DNA of 64,000 nucleotides. Source: Blastocatellia bacterium (GTDB lineage: Bacteria > Acidobacteriota > Blastocatellia > HR10 > J050). This document shows, piece after piece, positions 8,799-18,810 of the stretch (positions within the stretch are counted from its first letter, which is position 1; each line of letters begins with the position of its first letter). The notes under the pieces were generated by a model. That model made no database searches. It saw only the letters and a list, made by a program, of their open reading frames with translations, and was not told the origin of the DNA. A program made the position numbers and the translations under genes. Location: positions 1 through 64,000 of the forward strand of contig JALSQX010000023.1 of NCBI GenBank assembly GCA_026985075.1. The letters are read 5' to 3'.

Positions 8799-10115
8799 AT
8801 GAACGTCGTTTTCGCCCGCCGATTCTATTGGTTGCTCGCCCTGGGGCTCATCCCGCTGTCGGCGAGTTGGCTCAGTCCTGACCTGTTGATCATCGCTGCG
8901 GTTCTGGATCTCGCCGTGGGGATAGCGGCGGTCATCGACGGTCTCACCGGCGAGCCGCCCACCCGTCTTGAGGTTCGGCGATTGATCGACGCTCATCTCG
9001 CCCTGAAGGCCGCCCATCCGGTCGAACTCCTCATCACCAACCGATCGCCTCGATCGCTCGCTTTGTGGGTGAGAGACGAATATCCTCCGGGAATGATCCC
9101 TTCGCACACCGAATTCAGGGTCGAACTCGGTCCCGGTCAATCGACGAGCATTCGCTATACGCTCCGGCCATCCGAGCGGGGCGATTTTCAGTTCGGGGAT
9201 ACGGTGGTGCGCATTCGCGGGCGAGCCCAACTCATCTGGCGGCAATGGCGATACGAGACCTCACAGTCGGTGCGCGTCTATCCGAACTTTCGCCAGGCCA
9301 GGCACATCGAGCTCATGGCCCACCGTCACCGGCAAATGCTGGTGGGCACGAGACGGATGCGATTCCGCGGTCAGGGGCGCGAATTCGAGTCGCTCAGAGA
9401 CTTCGTCGCGGGCGATGAGATTCGCCATATCGCCTGGACGGCCACCGCCCGGCGGGGCAAACTCGTCACCCGGCAGTATCAGGTCGAACGCTATCAAAAC
9501 ATCATGATCATGCTGGATACCGGGCGGATGATGAGGGCGGAGATCGACGAGTTGAGCAAGCTCGATCACGCCATCAATGCGGCACTCTCGCTGGCTTATG
9601 TGGGGTTGACCGGCGGCGACAACGTCGGTCTTCTCATCTTCGGGCGGCAGGTGAAAACGTACATCCCTCCCCGGCATCGCCCCGACCAGCTCGGCCTCCT
9701 CCTCGAAGCTCTGTACAATGTCCGGGCGGAGTTGATCGAGCCCGACTACGCCGGGGCGTTCCGCTATTTTATGCTGCGAAATACGAAACGATCGCTGGTC
9801 GTCATCCTCACCGATATCATCGACCGGGAAGGATCGGAGGAGCTGCTGGCTTATACGTGTCTGTTAGCCGGTCACCACCTGCCGCTCTTGGTGACCATCA
9901 GCGATACGGACTTATGGAACGCCATCGGACGCGTTCCCACACGCCTCTCTGAAGTCTACCAACAGGCGATGGCCGAAGAAGTGCTCCGCCAACGGCAAGA
10001 AGCGCTGGCCCTCATCGCGCGACGCGGCGGACTGGTCGTCGATGTGCCCATCGGCCATTTGGCCGCGGAATTGGTGAATCGATATCTGGAAGTGAAAGAG
10101 CAAGGGTGGCTCTGA
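8799..10115 (+). CDS. DUF58 domain protein (MoxR partner)
   Basis: Protein of 438 residues with two N-terminal membrane segments (about 8-50), a beta-rich middle and the DUF58/VWA-like C-terminal half. The DUF58 signature is clear: GREFESLRDFVAGDEIRHIA, then WTATARRGKLVTRQYQVER. The chosen ATG has a strong GAGGTGA site 8 nt upstream (8784-8790). A GTG at 8658 in the same frame would add 47 Arg/Pro-rich residues that do not look conserved. This is the last gene of the operon and faces the minus-strand VTT gene with only 5 bp between the stops. Confidence 0.9.
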   Translation: MNVVFARRFYWLLALGLIPLSASWLSPDLLIIAAVLDLAVGIAAVIDGLTGEPPTRLEVRRLIDAHLALKAAHPVELLITNRSPRSLALWVRDEYPPGMIPSHTEFRVELGPGQSTSIRYTLRPSERGDFQFGDTVVRIRGRAQLIWRQWRYETSQSVRVYPNFRQARHIELMAHRHRQMLVGTRRMRFRGQGREFESLRDFVAGDEIRHIAWTATARRGKLVTRQYQVERYQNIMIMLDTGRMMRAEIDELSKLDHAINAALSLAYVGLTGGDNVGLLIFGRQVKTYIPPRHRPDQLGLLLEALYNVRAELIEPDYAGAFRYFMLRNTKRSLVVILTDIIDREGSEELLAYTCLLAGHHLPLLVTISDTDLWNAIGRVPTRLSEVYQQAMAEEVLRQRQEALALIARRGGLVVDVPIGHLAAELVNRYLEVKEQGWL

Positions 10116-10120
10116 GCAAC

Positions 10121-10753
10121 TCATCGATCGCTCGATGGCGGAGCTTCAACACCGATGCTCGCCGAGTGGCGGCGGAGGCGGCGGAGGATCATCCACGCCC
10201 CGATGGCCAGAATGATGAGCAGCGACACCGTGGGATAGTGTGCCTTGAGGAGGCGACTGGCTTCATCACCATACTGCGCGCCGAGGTACCCTTCAGAGGC
10301 GTATCGGAGGAGGCGTCCGAGAATCACGCCGAGCAGGAAGCGATCCCAGCGCATGCCCATCAATCCGGCGGTCACGATGAAAACCTTCGTGGGGAATGGT
10401 GGCGGAGCGAGAACGGCCATCATCACCGTCCACAGGGCATGGCGATTGAGTCGCTCTCTGGCCCGCCGTCGCTTCTCCGGATCGAGCCGAGAGAGCACCA
10501 GCGTTCCCCCCTTTCGACTGATGCCGTAGAGACTGGCACAGCCGAGCGCCGATCCCAGGGTCGCCGAGAGACTGATGAGTAACCAGTGACCGGGCTTCTG
10601 CCAGGCGAGCAGCAAGATGAGGGCGTCCGGACCACCGACCAGGGGGATGCCCACCGAGTCGAGAAAGGTGAGCAGGAACAATCCGGGAATGCCCAACGCG
10701 AGGAGATATTCCTTCACAGCGTTCAACGATGACAAGGCGTGTCTCCCGATCAC
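10121..10753 (-). CDS. VTT-domain (DedA/SNARE-associated) membrane protein
   Basis: Protein of 210 residues with 5-6 hydrophobic segments. Family traits are an N-terminal re-entrant region (TFLDSVGIPLVGGPDALILL), a conserved Gly-rich stretch (ATLGSALGCASLYGISRKGG) and PPPFPTKVFIVTAGLMGM. VTT/DedA proteins are thought to be lipid scramblases or transporters (undecaprenyl phosphate or phospholipid), but this paralogue is uncharacterised. It lies 23 bp downstream of a second VTT gene of similar size (10777-11442), so the two probably arose by tandem duplication and diverged. Confidence 0.85.
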   Translation of the reverse strand: MIGRHALSSLNAVKEYLLALGIPGLFLLTFLDSVGIPLVGGPDALILLLAWQKPGHWLLISLSATLGSALGCASLYGISRKGGTLVLSRLDPEKRRRARERLNRHALWTVMMAVLAPPPFPTKVFIVTAGLMGMRWDRFLLGVILGRLLRYASEGYLGAQYGDEASRLLKAHYPTVSLLIILAIGAWMILRRLRRHSASIGVEAPPSSDR

Positions 10754-10776
10754 CAGCCGCTCCCTTCCGCCCTCGC

Positions 10777-11442
10777 TCAGCGCAGCGCGTCCCCATCACG
10801 GTCCAACTCTGATGTCGCCGGGGAATGGCCCCCTAACCATCTTTCCACGAACCGATAGGTGAACACGGCGATGACGCTCACCCCGATGAGCAGCAGGATG
10901 ACCAACGCGGTATGCCGATGAATGAAGGCGAGAATCTCGTCCCCATAAAACACGGCCAAGATGGCCTGACTGAAATAACGGACCGAGCGGGCAATGGCCA
11001 CGTTCATCAGAAATCGCTTCAGGGGAAACTGCAACACGCCGGCCGTGGCCACAAACGCCTTGAAGGGGGTGGGTGGGGGACAAAGAGCGGGAATGATCAA
11101 CGCCCAGGAACCGAACCGCATGAAAATTCTCTCGATCCGCTTCAGCCTCCCCGACATCCCTTCAGAGGGCTTCCGGCCGAGCGGGATCAGAGCACCGAGG
11201 CCCCGAAGCACGGCCCGCCCCCCTCTCCGAGCCAGAGAGTAGAGAATGAGACATCCGATGACCGAGCCCACCGTGGTCAACAGCGGCCAGAAGAGAAACA
11301 GGCGGGGATTCTCGACCACGTTGAGCACGACCACCACATCGTTGATTTCGGGGACGCTGAGGAATGATGAATCCAGGATAGCGATGATGAAAATGCCGAT
11401 GGGACCGATGGATTGAAGCGTTTCGAAAATGCTCTCCATCAC
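10777..11442 (-). CDS. VTT-domain (DedA/SNARE-associated) membrane protein, tandem paralogue
   Basis: Protein of 221 residues, clearly related to the neighbour at 10121-10753. It shows the same order of motifs: FIIAILDSSFLSVPEINDVV, TTVGSVIGCLILYSLARRGG and PPPTPFKAFVATAGVL. It has an acidic replacement (PEINDVVVV) where the other has GGPDALILL, so substrate properties may differ. It ends with a charged tail. It starts 6 bp after the stop of the secreted protein gene upstream, so 12748-10121 is probably one transcription unit. Confidence 0.85.
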   Translation of the reverse strand: MMESIFETLQSIGPIGIFIIAILDSSFLSVPEINDVVVVLNVVENPRLFLFWPLLTTVGSVIGCLILYSLARRGGRAVLRGLGALIPLGRKPSEGMSGRLKRIERIFMRFGSWALIIPALCPPPTPFKAFVATAGVLQFPLKRFLMNVAIARSVRYFSQAILAVFYGDEILAFIHRHTALVILLLIGVSVIAVFTYRFVERWLGGHSPATSELDRDGDALR

Positions 11443-11448
11443 TTCGCT

Positions 11449-11880
11449 TCACCTTTGGCGCTGCAGGCGCGATGTGGAATCCATGAGTTTGATCTTCAGC
11501 GTGTATGGACCTCGCCCCTCCTTGTAGAGGCTGTTGACGCGGATGTGATATACGCCCGTATAGGGCAGCGTGATTTTGATCCGCGCCGGTCGTCCTTCAC
11601 GAGTGCCGCAACTGCTCATCATTTCCGTTCCATCTCGATCCATGAGAACGAGATGCCCGTTGAAGCTCTTCGAACTGAGTTCGACGGCGATGCGCTGCCC
11701 GCTCCGCCCTCGAAACTGATACCAATCGTACGGAGATCCATCCGACTTCAATCGCTTATCCGTATCGGTCAGAGATCCCCGTCGCGTCTGACCAATGTGT
11801 ATGGGGGATTGTGCCGGAAGGGACGGGAGCAATACCCCTAGTATGATGAGACCGTGAATGACATAGTGTATGCGCATCAT
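11449..11880 (-). CDS. Secreted protein with pre-peptidase C-terminal-like (PPC) fold
   Basis: Protein of 143 residues. A signal peptide (IHYVIHGLIILGVLLPSLPA) is followed by a small beta-sandwich that reads like a bacterial pre-peptidase C-terminal domain: DWYQFRGRSGQRIAVELSS, then GHLVLMDRDG, then LPYTGVYHIRVNS and YTLKIKL. Such domains are non-catalytic attachment or folding modules usually found at the end of secreted enzymes; here it stands alone. The open frame extends to 12078, but the part before 11880 is Arg/Ser-rich and lacks conservation signals. The GGGGGTTA just upstream is a possible ribosome site. Confidence 0.65.
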   Translation of the reverse strand: MMRIHYVIHGLIILGVLLPSLPAQSPIHIGQTRRGSLTDTDKRLKSDGSPYDWYQFRGRSGQRIAVELSSKSFNGHLVLMDRDGTEMMSSCGTREGRPARIKITLPYTGVYHIRVNSLYKEGRGPYTLKIKLMDSTSRLQRQR

Positions 11881-12079
11881 TAACCCCCTGTTTCGGTTCG
11901 CGTTTGTTGGATGAATCCCGTCCTGAGGGGGTTGTACGAACAAGGCCACAAAGAGGCCCCGACGACCGCCGAGCGGCGAGGCTCGCCCGCACCGCGCCGT
12001 CGCTTCAAGCCGTCCGGTGGAGCTCGAGCAGTGTCTCCGAAGAGACCATCGATGAAGAGTGTCTCTCATCGCCGCCATC

Positions 12080-12748
12080 TCATTGCCGCGAGGCTCGCTT
12101 TCGAATCAATCGCACGATCTCGCTCGCCTGGCGACGCGCCATCAGGAGCACTTCCCGATCCGACTCCAGGTCTTCCAGCAAAGGGAGGAGCTTCTGAGGC
12201 TCGGCGATCCATTGATTCTTCACTTCCCGGCGCAACGCTCTCAGTTGCCGATCCAGATCTAATGGGCCATATCGCCGCGCTAATTGGATGGCGAAGATTC
12301 GACTCTCCTGGGTGACGATATTCCGGAACAGTCGAACTAACGATCGCATGGCCGGATGACGGGTGTAATTGAAGTGCACTTCGCGTTGCCGGTCGCCTCG
12401 CTTCACTCGCAGGGTGATCGTCCCTCGATGGGAGAGGTCTTGCTCTCCCTGGTACTCCTCGGTGCTGGTGAGAAACTCCGCCTCCTCCAGATAACGATCG
12501 ATGCGCGCCACGGTTTCGGGGAACAGATGGAGGTCGAGCGTGATGATCTCCTGATCATCTCCTCGTCGGAAGCGAAACTGCCCGCGCCCACGTTCATCGA
12601 ACCGCAATTCGGCGAACCGGGGTTCCAGCGTCGCCGACTCGAAGCGATAGTAATACTCGGTGGGGCTGGGATGGTCGGACTGAATGGCCACTGATCCCCA
12701 TGGCGATATGAATAAGAACAGGATCCAACCAACGATCTCGACCGCCAT
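12080..12748 (-). CDS. Hypothetical secreted protein
   Basis: Protein of 222 residues, not recognised. A hydrophobic N-terminus (IVGWILFLFISPWGSVA) suggests a signal peptide or anchor. The mature part is rich in charged residues, with a beta-like first half (YYYRFESATLEPRFAELRFD) and a helical, Arg/Glu-rich end. It lies between smc (same strand, 36 bp upstream) and the PPC protein. Codon usage and composition match the neighbours, so it is likely a real gene; no function can be offered. Confidence 0.65.
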   Translation of the reverse strand: MAVEIVGWILFLFISPWGSVAIQSDHPSPTEYYYRFESATLEPRFAELRFDERGRGQFRFRRGDDQEIITLDLHLFPETVARIDRYLEEAEFLTSTEEYQGEQDLSHRGTITLRVKRGDRQREVHFNYTRHPAMRSLVRLFRNIVTQESRIFAIQLARRYGPLDLDRQLRALRREVKNQWIAEPQKLLPLLEDLESDREVLLMARRQASEIVRLIRKRASRQ

Positions 12749-12784
12749 ATGATGTACTCCCTCTGTCCACCTTTCGGGGAGAGA

Positions 12785-15700
12785 TTATTTTAGCCGAACA
12801 GAGACCAGTTTGGAAATGCCTGGCTCTTCCATCGTCACGCCGTGGAGGGCGTCGGCAATCTGCATGGTGGTTTTGTTATGGGTGATGATGATGAACTGCG
12901 TCCGCTGGCTCATCTCCTTGATTTTCTCGCTGAATCGCTTGATGTTGACATCGTCCAGTTGTGAATCGACCTCGTCGAGAATACAGAACGGACTCGGTCG
13001 ATAGCGAAAGATGGCCAACAGGAGGGCGATCGCCGTCAGCGATTTCTCTCCCCCGGAGAGCAACATGATGTTCTGCAGGCGCTTACCCGGCGGCTGAGCG
13101 ATGATCTCAATCCCGCTCTCCAGCGGATTCGCCTCATCGACCAGCACCATCTGGCCTTGTCCCCCGCCAAACAGCTCCTGAAAAGTCTCCATGAAATACC
13201 GGTTGATCGCCTGGAAGGCCTCCACAAACCGCTGCCGAGACCGCCGTTTGATTTCGGCGAGCGCCTTCTCCGTGGAGGCGATTGACGCTAACACATCCTC
13301 GCGCTGCTTGTGAAGGAAGGACAACCGCTCCTGCTGGGCCTCTAATTCGTCAAGGGCCACCATGTTGATTGGTCCCATCCCATCGAGCTTTCGCCGAAGC
13401 TGCTGAATCCGGTCATCAATGGCCTGAACATCGTCGGCATCCATCACCGTGGGAACGGGAAACGCCCCTTGATCCACCAGGACGATGACGTCCTCCAGCG
13501 GATGACCGAGTTCGTTCCTGCACATGCGCTGAAGATGATCGGCCTGGGCAGCGAGTTGGGCTCGCTCGACCTCCCATTGAGCGATCTGTTCGCGAATCGA
13601 CCGTTCCCGAGCTCGGCGATCGGTCAATGTTTGACTGAGTTCATCGGCTCGATGGTGGAGATCATCCAACGCCTGGGTCGCCGCGCTGACCCTCTCCTCG
13701 GCGGCTCGGTGATCGGCCTCCAGCCGGTCCAGCTTCTGTTCGACTTCAACGAGAGCATCCCGCAGCCGAGCCATCTCATCATCGAGGCGGGCCATCGTCT
13801 CGTCATGAGCGCGGAGTCGAGATCGAATCTCCTCAGCCTCGGCGGCCAGCCGCTCCTGATCAGCCTCCAGGCTGCGCTTTCGCTCATTGGCTGTGGCCGC
13901 CTGCATGCGAAGAGCCGATAGTCTTTCCGACACCTCAGCGACGTCGGCGCGGACCCGAACCAATCGTTCCTGAGCCTGCTGGTGCTCGGTCTTCGACTCG
14001 GTCAACGCGGCATCGGCGGCCCGCTCCGCCCTCCTCAGTCGGTCGCGTTTGGCCTCCAGCTCGGTCCGATCCGCCTCAGCCTGCGAGAGCTCCACTTCGA
14101 CGACCCGCAGGTGTTGCTCAGCTCGCGTCAGGTCCTGCTCGAGGGTGGTGAGCTGAAGAGCGCGTTCCAGAGCCGATTTCTCTTCCCGCTGATATTGAGA
14201 CCGCGCCTCATCGAGCCGAGCCTGCTTGTCCCGCATTCGTCGCTCGGCGACGGCCAATTGCTCATCGACCGATTGCCATGCCCGATTCAACTCGCCGGCC
14301 CGACGCCGGAGATCCTGAATCTCCCGTTTGATGCCCAGAAGACTTTTCACCTCTCCGGCATCGTTCCCTCCGGTGATCACTCGTCCGTTCCGCACCCGGG
14401 TCCCATCGGGCGCGATGATGTATTTGCCGGGCTCGACAAATGATCGCTCGATGGCCGCGTCCAGATCGGCGGCGATTTCGGCAGTAGCGAGTTCCGGAAA
14501 AGCTCGGCGGAAAGCGTCGGCGATCGAGGGCTTGAGCCCGAGGACCTCCAGAAGCGAACGGGGGGAACGAGACGTCTCCGCCGGGGAAGGTCGCTCGGCA
14601 GCTCGTCCTCCCTTCATCGATGGCTCCCCACCCTGGAGGCCGACGATCAAGAAGGTGGCGCGTCCCGAGCGACTTCGCTTCAGAAACGCCAACGCCCGAA
14701 GGGCCTCTTCCAGGGTTGGGACGAGGACCATTTGCAAAGCGTCACCGAGCACCCGTTCGACCATCGGTTCGTCCTGGCGTCGAACGCGCACATAGTCGGC
14801 CAGCGTACCCAGTATCCGAAATCCGTTCTCTTCCCTCTCCCGCTGCTGGAACAGACGTTGCACCGCCGGCGAGCAGTAGGCGTGCTGTCGATCCAGCTCG
14901 ATGAGCAAGGCCAGGCGCTCTTCAACGGCGAGTCGTTCTTTTTCCAGCGCGGCGCGTTCCTCCAGCCGCGCGGTGCGCTCTTCGTTCGCGCGATTGAGTT
15001 GCTCCTCCAGACCGGCGATGACCTCGGCCAACTCGGCCAGGCGTTGCCGGTCGTCGGCCACGGCTTGCTTGAGCCGTGCGCGTTGGGCCTCCACCTCCGC
15101 CCGCTTAGAGAGGGCCCGCTCTCGTTCGGCGCGCAGTCCATCGATCCGCTGTTGGAGCCGCTCCAGATCGACATCGACCTGACGAGCGGCATGTCGCAAC
15201 TGCGCGTGATGATTCGTCTCTTCCAATACCCGCTGTCGGAGCGATTCGAGTTCCTCCTCGGCCTCCCGGATTTGAGCCAGCACCGCCCGATAGGCGTCTT
15301 CCTGTCGGTTGAGTTCACTTTGATCGAACTGAACAGTATGGGAGAGATCATCCAAGGCGAGCCGGCACTGTTCCCGTTGCTGCTCGATCAGGGCCAGGCG
15401 CCCGCTGAGGGTCTTCTGCTCGTGTTGGATCTCCTCTCGCTTGAGCTCCAGATTCTTCAGGTGTTCGAGGTGACCGGACTGCTCGCTCCGCGCCCGCTCT
15501 TTGTCCAGCGCGATGGCGCTCAACCGCTCTCGCGCCTCATTCAGCTCCGCTTCGCCGCGTCGGGAGGCCTCGATGGCCTCGTGATACTCGACCTCCAGCG
15601 AATCGATCGTGCGCATCAATTCGGCGTGGTGGTCTCGACCGGCGGCCAATTGCTCGTCGAGGCGCTTCAACGAAGATTCGATGCGCCGGGACTCCGCGAC

Positions 15701-16468
15701 GAAAAATCGAGCGAGCCATCCTCTGAGTTCCTCCTTGAACCGGCGAAACCGTCGCGCCTTCGCCGCCTGGCGCTTCAGGGAGCGAACCTGGCGCTCCAGC
15801 TCCGCGATCACATCGTCAATGCGCGCGAGGTTTTGTCTGGCCGCCTGCAGCCGAAGCTCGATCGTCCGCTGGCGAAGCCGAAACTTGGTGATCCCGGCGG
15901 CGTCTTCGATCACCGATCGGCGCTCATAGGGCTTTGCGGTCAGAATCTCCTCGACGTGCCCCTGTCCGATGATGGCATAATGACCCGGTCCCAGACCGGT
16001 CCCCGCAAAGAGATCCTGTATGTCGCGCAAGCGAACCCGACGCCCGTTGAGCAAGTATTCGCTCTCGCCCGACCGATAGAGGCGCCGACCGACGGTCAAC
16101 CGTTCTCCCGCGGCGACCGTGAGCTCGAACCCACTGGTGGGCTCACCGATGGCCCCATCGGCTTGTTCGCCCCCGCGGTGCCCATTGTTTGTGGAGAAAT
16201 CTTGTCGGGCGACCAGCGTCAAGGTCACCTCAGCCACCCCAATGGGCGGTCTGTGATGGGTGCCCTGGAAGATGACATCTTCCATCTTGGAGCCCCGAAG
16301 CAGCCGCGCGCTCTGCTCGCCAAGCACCCAGGTGATGGAATCGGCGAGGTTGGACTTGCCGCAGCCATTGGGCCCGACGATGGCAGTGATCGTTTCGGTG
16401 AAATCGAGTTCGGTGTGCTCGCAAAAGGATTTGAATCCCCTCAACTCGAGCTTTTCCAGCTTCAACAT
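12785..16468 (-). CDS. smc: Chromosome segregation protein SMC
   Basis: Condensin ATPase of 1227 residues. The N-terminal head has Walker A GPNGCGKS at residues 32-39. Two long coiled coils (about 170-500 and 690-1040) flank a hinge domain (about 520-680, including ADYVRVRRQDEP and YIIAPDGTRVRNGRVITGG). The C-terminal head carries the ABC signature LLSGGEKSLTAIALLLAIFR and Walker B FCILDEVDSQLDD. It dimerises through the hinge and works with ScpA and ScpB, which are not in the window. The hinge contains a low-complexity stretch (PSMKGGRAAERPSPAETSR) that looks like a lineage-specific insertion. It is divergent from the EF-G2 gene across 236 bp. Confidence 0.96.
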   Translation of the reverse strand: MLKLEKLELRGFKSFCEHTELDFTETITAIVGPNGCGKSNLADSITWVLGEQSARLLRGSKMEDVIFQGTHHRPPIGVAEVTLTLVARQDFSTNNGHRGGEQADGAIGEPTSGFELTVAAGERLTVGRRLYRSGESEYLLNGRRVRLRDIQDLFAGTGLGPGHYAIIGQGHVEEILTAKPYERRSVIEDAAGITKFRLRQRTIELRLQAARQNLARIDDVIAELERQVRSLKRQAAKARRFRRFKEELRGWLARFFVAESRRIESSLKRLDEQLAAGRDHHAELMRTIDSLEVEYHEAIEASRRGEAELNEARERLSAIALDKERARSEQSGHLEHLKNLELKREEIQHEQKTLSGRLALIEQQREQCRLALDDLSHTVQFDQSELNRQEDAYRAVLAQIREAEEELESLRQRVLEETNHHAQLRHAARQVDVDLERLQQRIDGLRAERERALSKRAEVEAQRARLKQAVADDRQRLAELAEVIAGLEEQLNRANEERTARLEERAALEKERLAVEERLALLIELDRQHAYCSPAVQRLFQQREREENGFRILGTLADYVRVRRQDEPMVERVLGDALQMVLVPTLEEALRALAFLKRSRSGRATFLIVGLQGGEPSMKGGRAAERPSPAETSRSPRSLLEVLGLKPSIADAFRRAFPELATAEIAADLDAAIERSFVEPGKYIIAPDGTRVRNGRVITGGNDAGEVKSLLGIKREIQDLRRRAGELNRAWQSVDEQLAVAERRMRDKQARLDEARSQYQREEKSALERALQLTTLEQDLTRAEQHLRVVEVELSQAEADRTELEAKRDRLRRAERAADAALTESKTEHQQAQERLVRVRADVAEVSERLSALRMQAATANERKRSLEADQERLAAEAEEIRSRLRAHDETMARLDDEMARLRDALVEVEQKLDRLEADHRAAEERVSAATQALDDLHHRADELSQTLTDRRARERSIREQIAQWEVERAQLAAQADHLQRMCRNELGHPLEDVIVLVDQGAFPVPTVMDADDVQAIDDRIQQLRRKLDGMGPINMVALDELEAQQERLSFLHKQREDVLASIASTEKALAEIKRRSRQRFVEAFQAINRYFMETFQELFGGGQGQMVLVDEANPLESGIEIIAQPPGKRLQNIMLLSGGEKSLTAIALLLAIFRYRPSPFCILDEVDSQLDDVNIKRFSEKIKEMSQRTQFIIITHNKTTMQIADALHGVTMEEPGISKLVSVRLK

Positions 16469-16624
16469 ATGTCAACCCCAACCAGTACCCCATCAGTGGG
16501 GATCAGCCGCAATATACTGTAGTCGCCCTCATTTGTCAATCACCCGCGGAGATCGTGATCACCCCCGAGAGGTGGTCAGCGGCATGACAGGGGGTTCCCT
16601 GATGAGCAAGACATCGTTTTCCAT

Positions 16625-16652
16625 TTGCCATATGGTCAGAGTGTGGTAAATT
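16625..16652 (+). promoter_or_regulatory. Possible sigma-70 promoter of the EF-G2 gene
   Basis: TTGCCA at 16625-16630, a 16-bp spacer and TAAATT at 16647-16652. It lies in the AT-richer part of the smc/EF-G2 divergent intergenic region, about 50 bp before the EF-G2 start. Confidence 0.4.
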
Positions 16653-16704
16653 TTATACCCCTTTGAACTGGGGAGCTCATGGCAAGATCAAGTGAGGAGT
16701 GGGT

Positions 16705-18810
16705 ATGAAAACGTATACGACCAAAGATATCCGCAATGTGGCCGTCGTCGGTCACGGCGATGCAGGGAAAACGTCTCTCGTCGCCGCCTGCCTCTTCGAT
16801 GCCGGGGTCACCGAGCGGCTGGGGAGCGTCGATCAAGGCACCACGGTGACCGATTATGATGAGGACGAAATCGCCCGGAAGGTCACCATTCATACAGCAT
16901 TAGCCCACCTCGCGTGGAAGGAAACGAAGCTCAACCTCCTGGACACGCCAGGATATAACGCCTTCATTCACGATGCCAAACCGGCGGTTCAGGCAGCCGA
17001 ACTCGCGCTGTTCGTCATCGATGCCGTGGAAGGCGTCCAGGTTCAGACGGAGAAGGCGCTGGCTTATGCCGATGAATTTGGGCGTCCCCGCATGATCGTC
17101 ATCAACCGAATGGATCATGACCGATCAGATTTTCAAGCGACCCTCAACTCCATCCGGGACGCTTTCGGGCGAGAAGCCACACCACTGCAGTTGCCGCTGG
17201 GCCATCAAAAAGAGTTCACCGGAGTCGTCGATCTCATCCGGCAAAAGGCGTTCGTCTATCGCGCCGATGGAAGCGGCCGGTTCGACGAAACGGACATACC
17301 CGATCATGTGAAGGCGGAAGCGGAATCGGCTCGTGAAGCGCTCATCGAGATGGTGGCCGAGAGTGATGATGCCCTATTGGAGAAGTTTTTCGCCGAGGGC
17401 GCCCTCGCCGACGAGGATCTCATTCCCGGCCTCCGGAATGCCGTCATCGCCCGACGGCTCATTCCGGTTCTGGTCACCTCGGCGACCCTCAACATCGGCA
17501 TTCATCCGCTCCTGGATGCCCTCGTTCAATTCGGTCCCTGTCCCTCCGATCTGGGACCGGCGCGCGGCCGAGCGGGGATCGAACCGGACGCTCCCGAGGT
17601 CGAACGACCGATCGCCGACGACCAGCCCTATTCGGCCCTGGTGTTTAAAACCATCGCCGATCCCTTCGCCGGGCGGATCACCGTCTTCAAGCTGTACTCG
17701 GGAACAATGAAAGCGGATATGACCGCCTATAACATCACCAGAAATGTGCAGGAGCGAATGGGTCCCCTCTACCTGCTGGAAGGCAAACAGATGGAGAAGG
17801 TCGCCGAAATTCATGCTGGTGACATCGCCGCCGTCACCAAATTGAGGGAGACGAGGACGGGCGATACGTTCGCCGATAAATCCCATCCCGTGGTGTACAC
17901 CTTAGCGCCTCACCCGCAACCGGCCATCGCCTTCGCCATCGAACCCAAAACGCGAGCTGATGAGGACAAGTTGTCCACGGCGATGAGTAAGCTGTTGGAG
18001 GAGGACCCGGCGCTCAGGTTGGAACGAGATCCTCAAACCAAGGAATTCCTCCTCTCCGGCACGGGCCAACTTCATATCGAGGTGACCGTCGGCCGATTGA
18101 AAAACCGTTATGGGGTCGAGGTCACTCTGAAGCCCCCCAAGGTTCCCTATCGGGAGACCATTCGCAAGCGCGTCGAGGCCAGAGGCCGTCACAAGAAACA
18201 GACCGGCGGTCGCGGCCAGTTCGGCGATTGTACCTGCGTGTTCGAACCGCTGCCCAGAGGCGGTGGGTTCGAATTCGTCGATAAGATCTTCGGGGGGGTC
18301 ATTCCCCAGCAACTCCGCCCGGCGGTCGAAAAAGGTATTCTGGAAGCCGCCGAGAACGGGCCGGTGGCCGGATATCCGGTGGTCGATTTCAAAGTCGAGC
18401 TGATCGATGGTCAGACCCACCCGGTGGATTCCGACGAGCTCTCCTTCAAGCTGGCCGGTCGGAAAGCCTTCCGGGAAGCGATGAAGAAGGCCGATCCCGT
18501 CCTGCTGGAACCGATCATGAATGTGGAAGTCGTCGCCCCTCAGGAATTCGCCGGCGATCTCATCGGCGATCTCAACTCCCGGCGCGGGCGGATTCAAGGG
18601 ATGGAGACTCGCGGCACCCAGCAGGTGATCAAAGCCCAAGTCCCCCTGGCCGAGATGCTCCAATATCAATCGACGCTGAATTCCATCACCGGCGGTCGCG
18701 GCAGCTACACCATGGAATTCTCCCACTACGATGAAGTCCCCACCCACATCGCCCAGAAGATCATCGAGCAAGCGCGCGCCGAAGGGCGAATTAAGGGCGA
18801 AGAAGAGTGA
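16705..18810 (+). CDS. Elongation factor G2-type translational GTPase
   Basis: Translational GTPase of 701 residues with all EF-G domains: a G domain (P-loop GHGDAGKT at 16-23), domain II and domains III-V (PPKVPYRETIRKRVEARGRH and RRGRIQGMETRG are recognisable). It departs from canonical EF-G where EF-G2 does: the switch II motif DTPGH reads DTPGYNAF, so Tyr replaces the catalytic His, and NKMD reads NRMDHD. Known EF-G2 proteins bind GTP and ribosomes, but their role is not settled. It is therefore not the housekeeping fusA, which should sit elsewhere with rpsL and rpsG. The ATG at 16705 has a GAGGAG site upstream and is preferred to the GTG two codons earlier. Confidence 0.9.
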   Translation: MKTYTTKDIRNVAVVGHGDAGKTSLVAACLFDAGVTERLGSVDQGTTVTDYDEDEIARKVTIHTALAHLAWKETKLNLLDTPGYNAFIHDAKPAVQAAELALFVIDAVEGVQVQTEKALAYADEFGRPRMIVINRMDHDRSDFQATLNSIRDAFGREATPLQLPLGHQKEFTGVVDLIRQKAFVYRADGSGRFDETDIPDHVKAEAESAREALIEMVAESDDALLEKFFAEGALADEDLIPGLRNAVIARRLIPVLVTSATLNIGIHPLLDALVQFGPCPSDLGPARGRAGIEPDAPEVERPIADDQPYSALVFKTIADPFAGRITVFKLYSGTMKADMTAYNITRNVQERMGPLYLLEGKQMEKVAEIHAGDIAAVTKLRETRTGDTFADKSHPVVYTLAPHPQPAIAFAIEPKTRADEDKLSTAMSKLLEEDPALRLERDPQTKEFLLSGTGQLHIEVTVGRLKNRYGVEVTLKPPKVPYRETIRKRVEARGRHKKQTGGRGQFGDCTCVFEPLPRGGGFEFVDKIFGGVIPQQLRPAVEKGILEAAENGPVAGYPVVDFKVELIDGQTHPVDSDELSFKLAGRKAFREAMKKADPVLLEPIMNVEVVAPQEFAGDLIGDLNSRRGRIQGMETRGTQQVIKAQVPLAEMLQYQSTLNSITGGRGSYTMEFSHYDEVPTHIAQKIIEQARAEGRIKGEEE

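Noticed and set aside
14732-16522. Long plus-strand ORF of about 596 residues
   Set aside because: Antisense to smc, whose frame has clear SMC domains and a start-to-stop fit.
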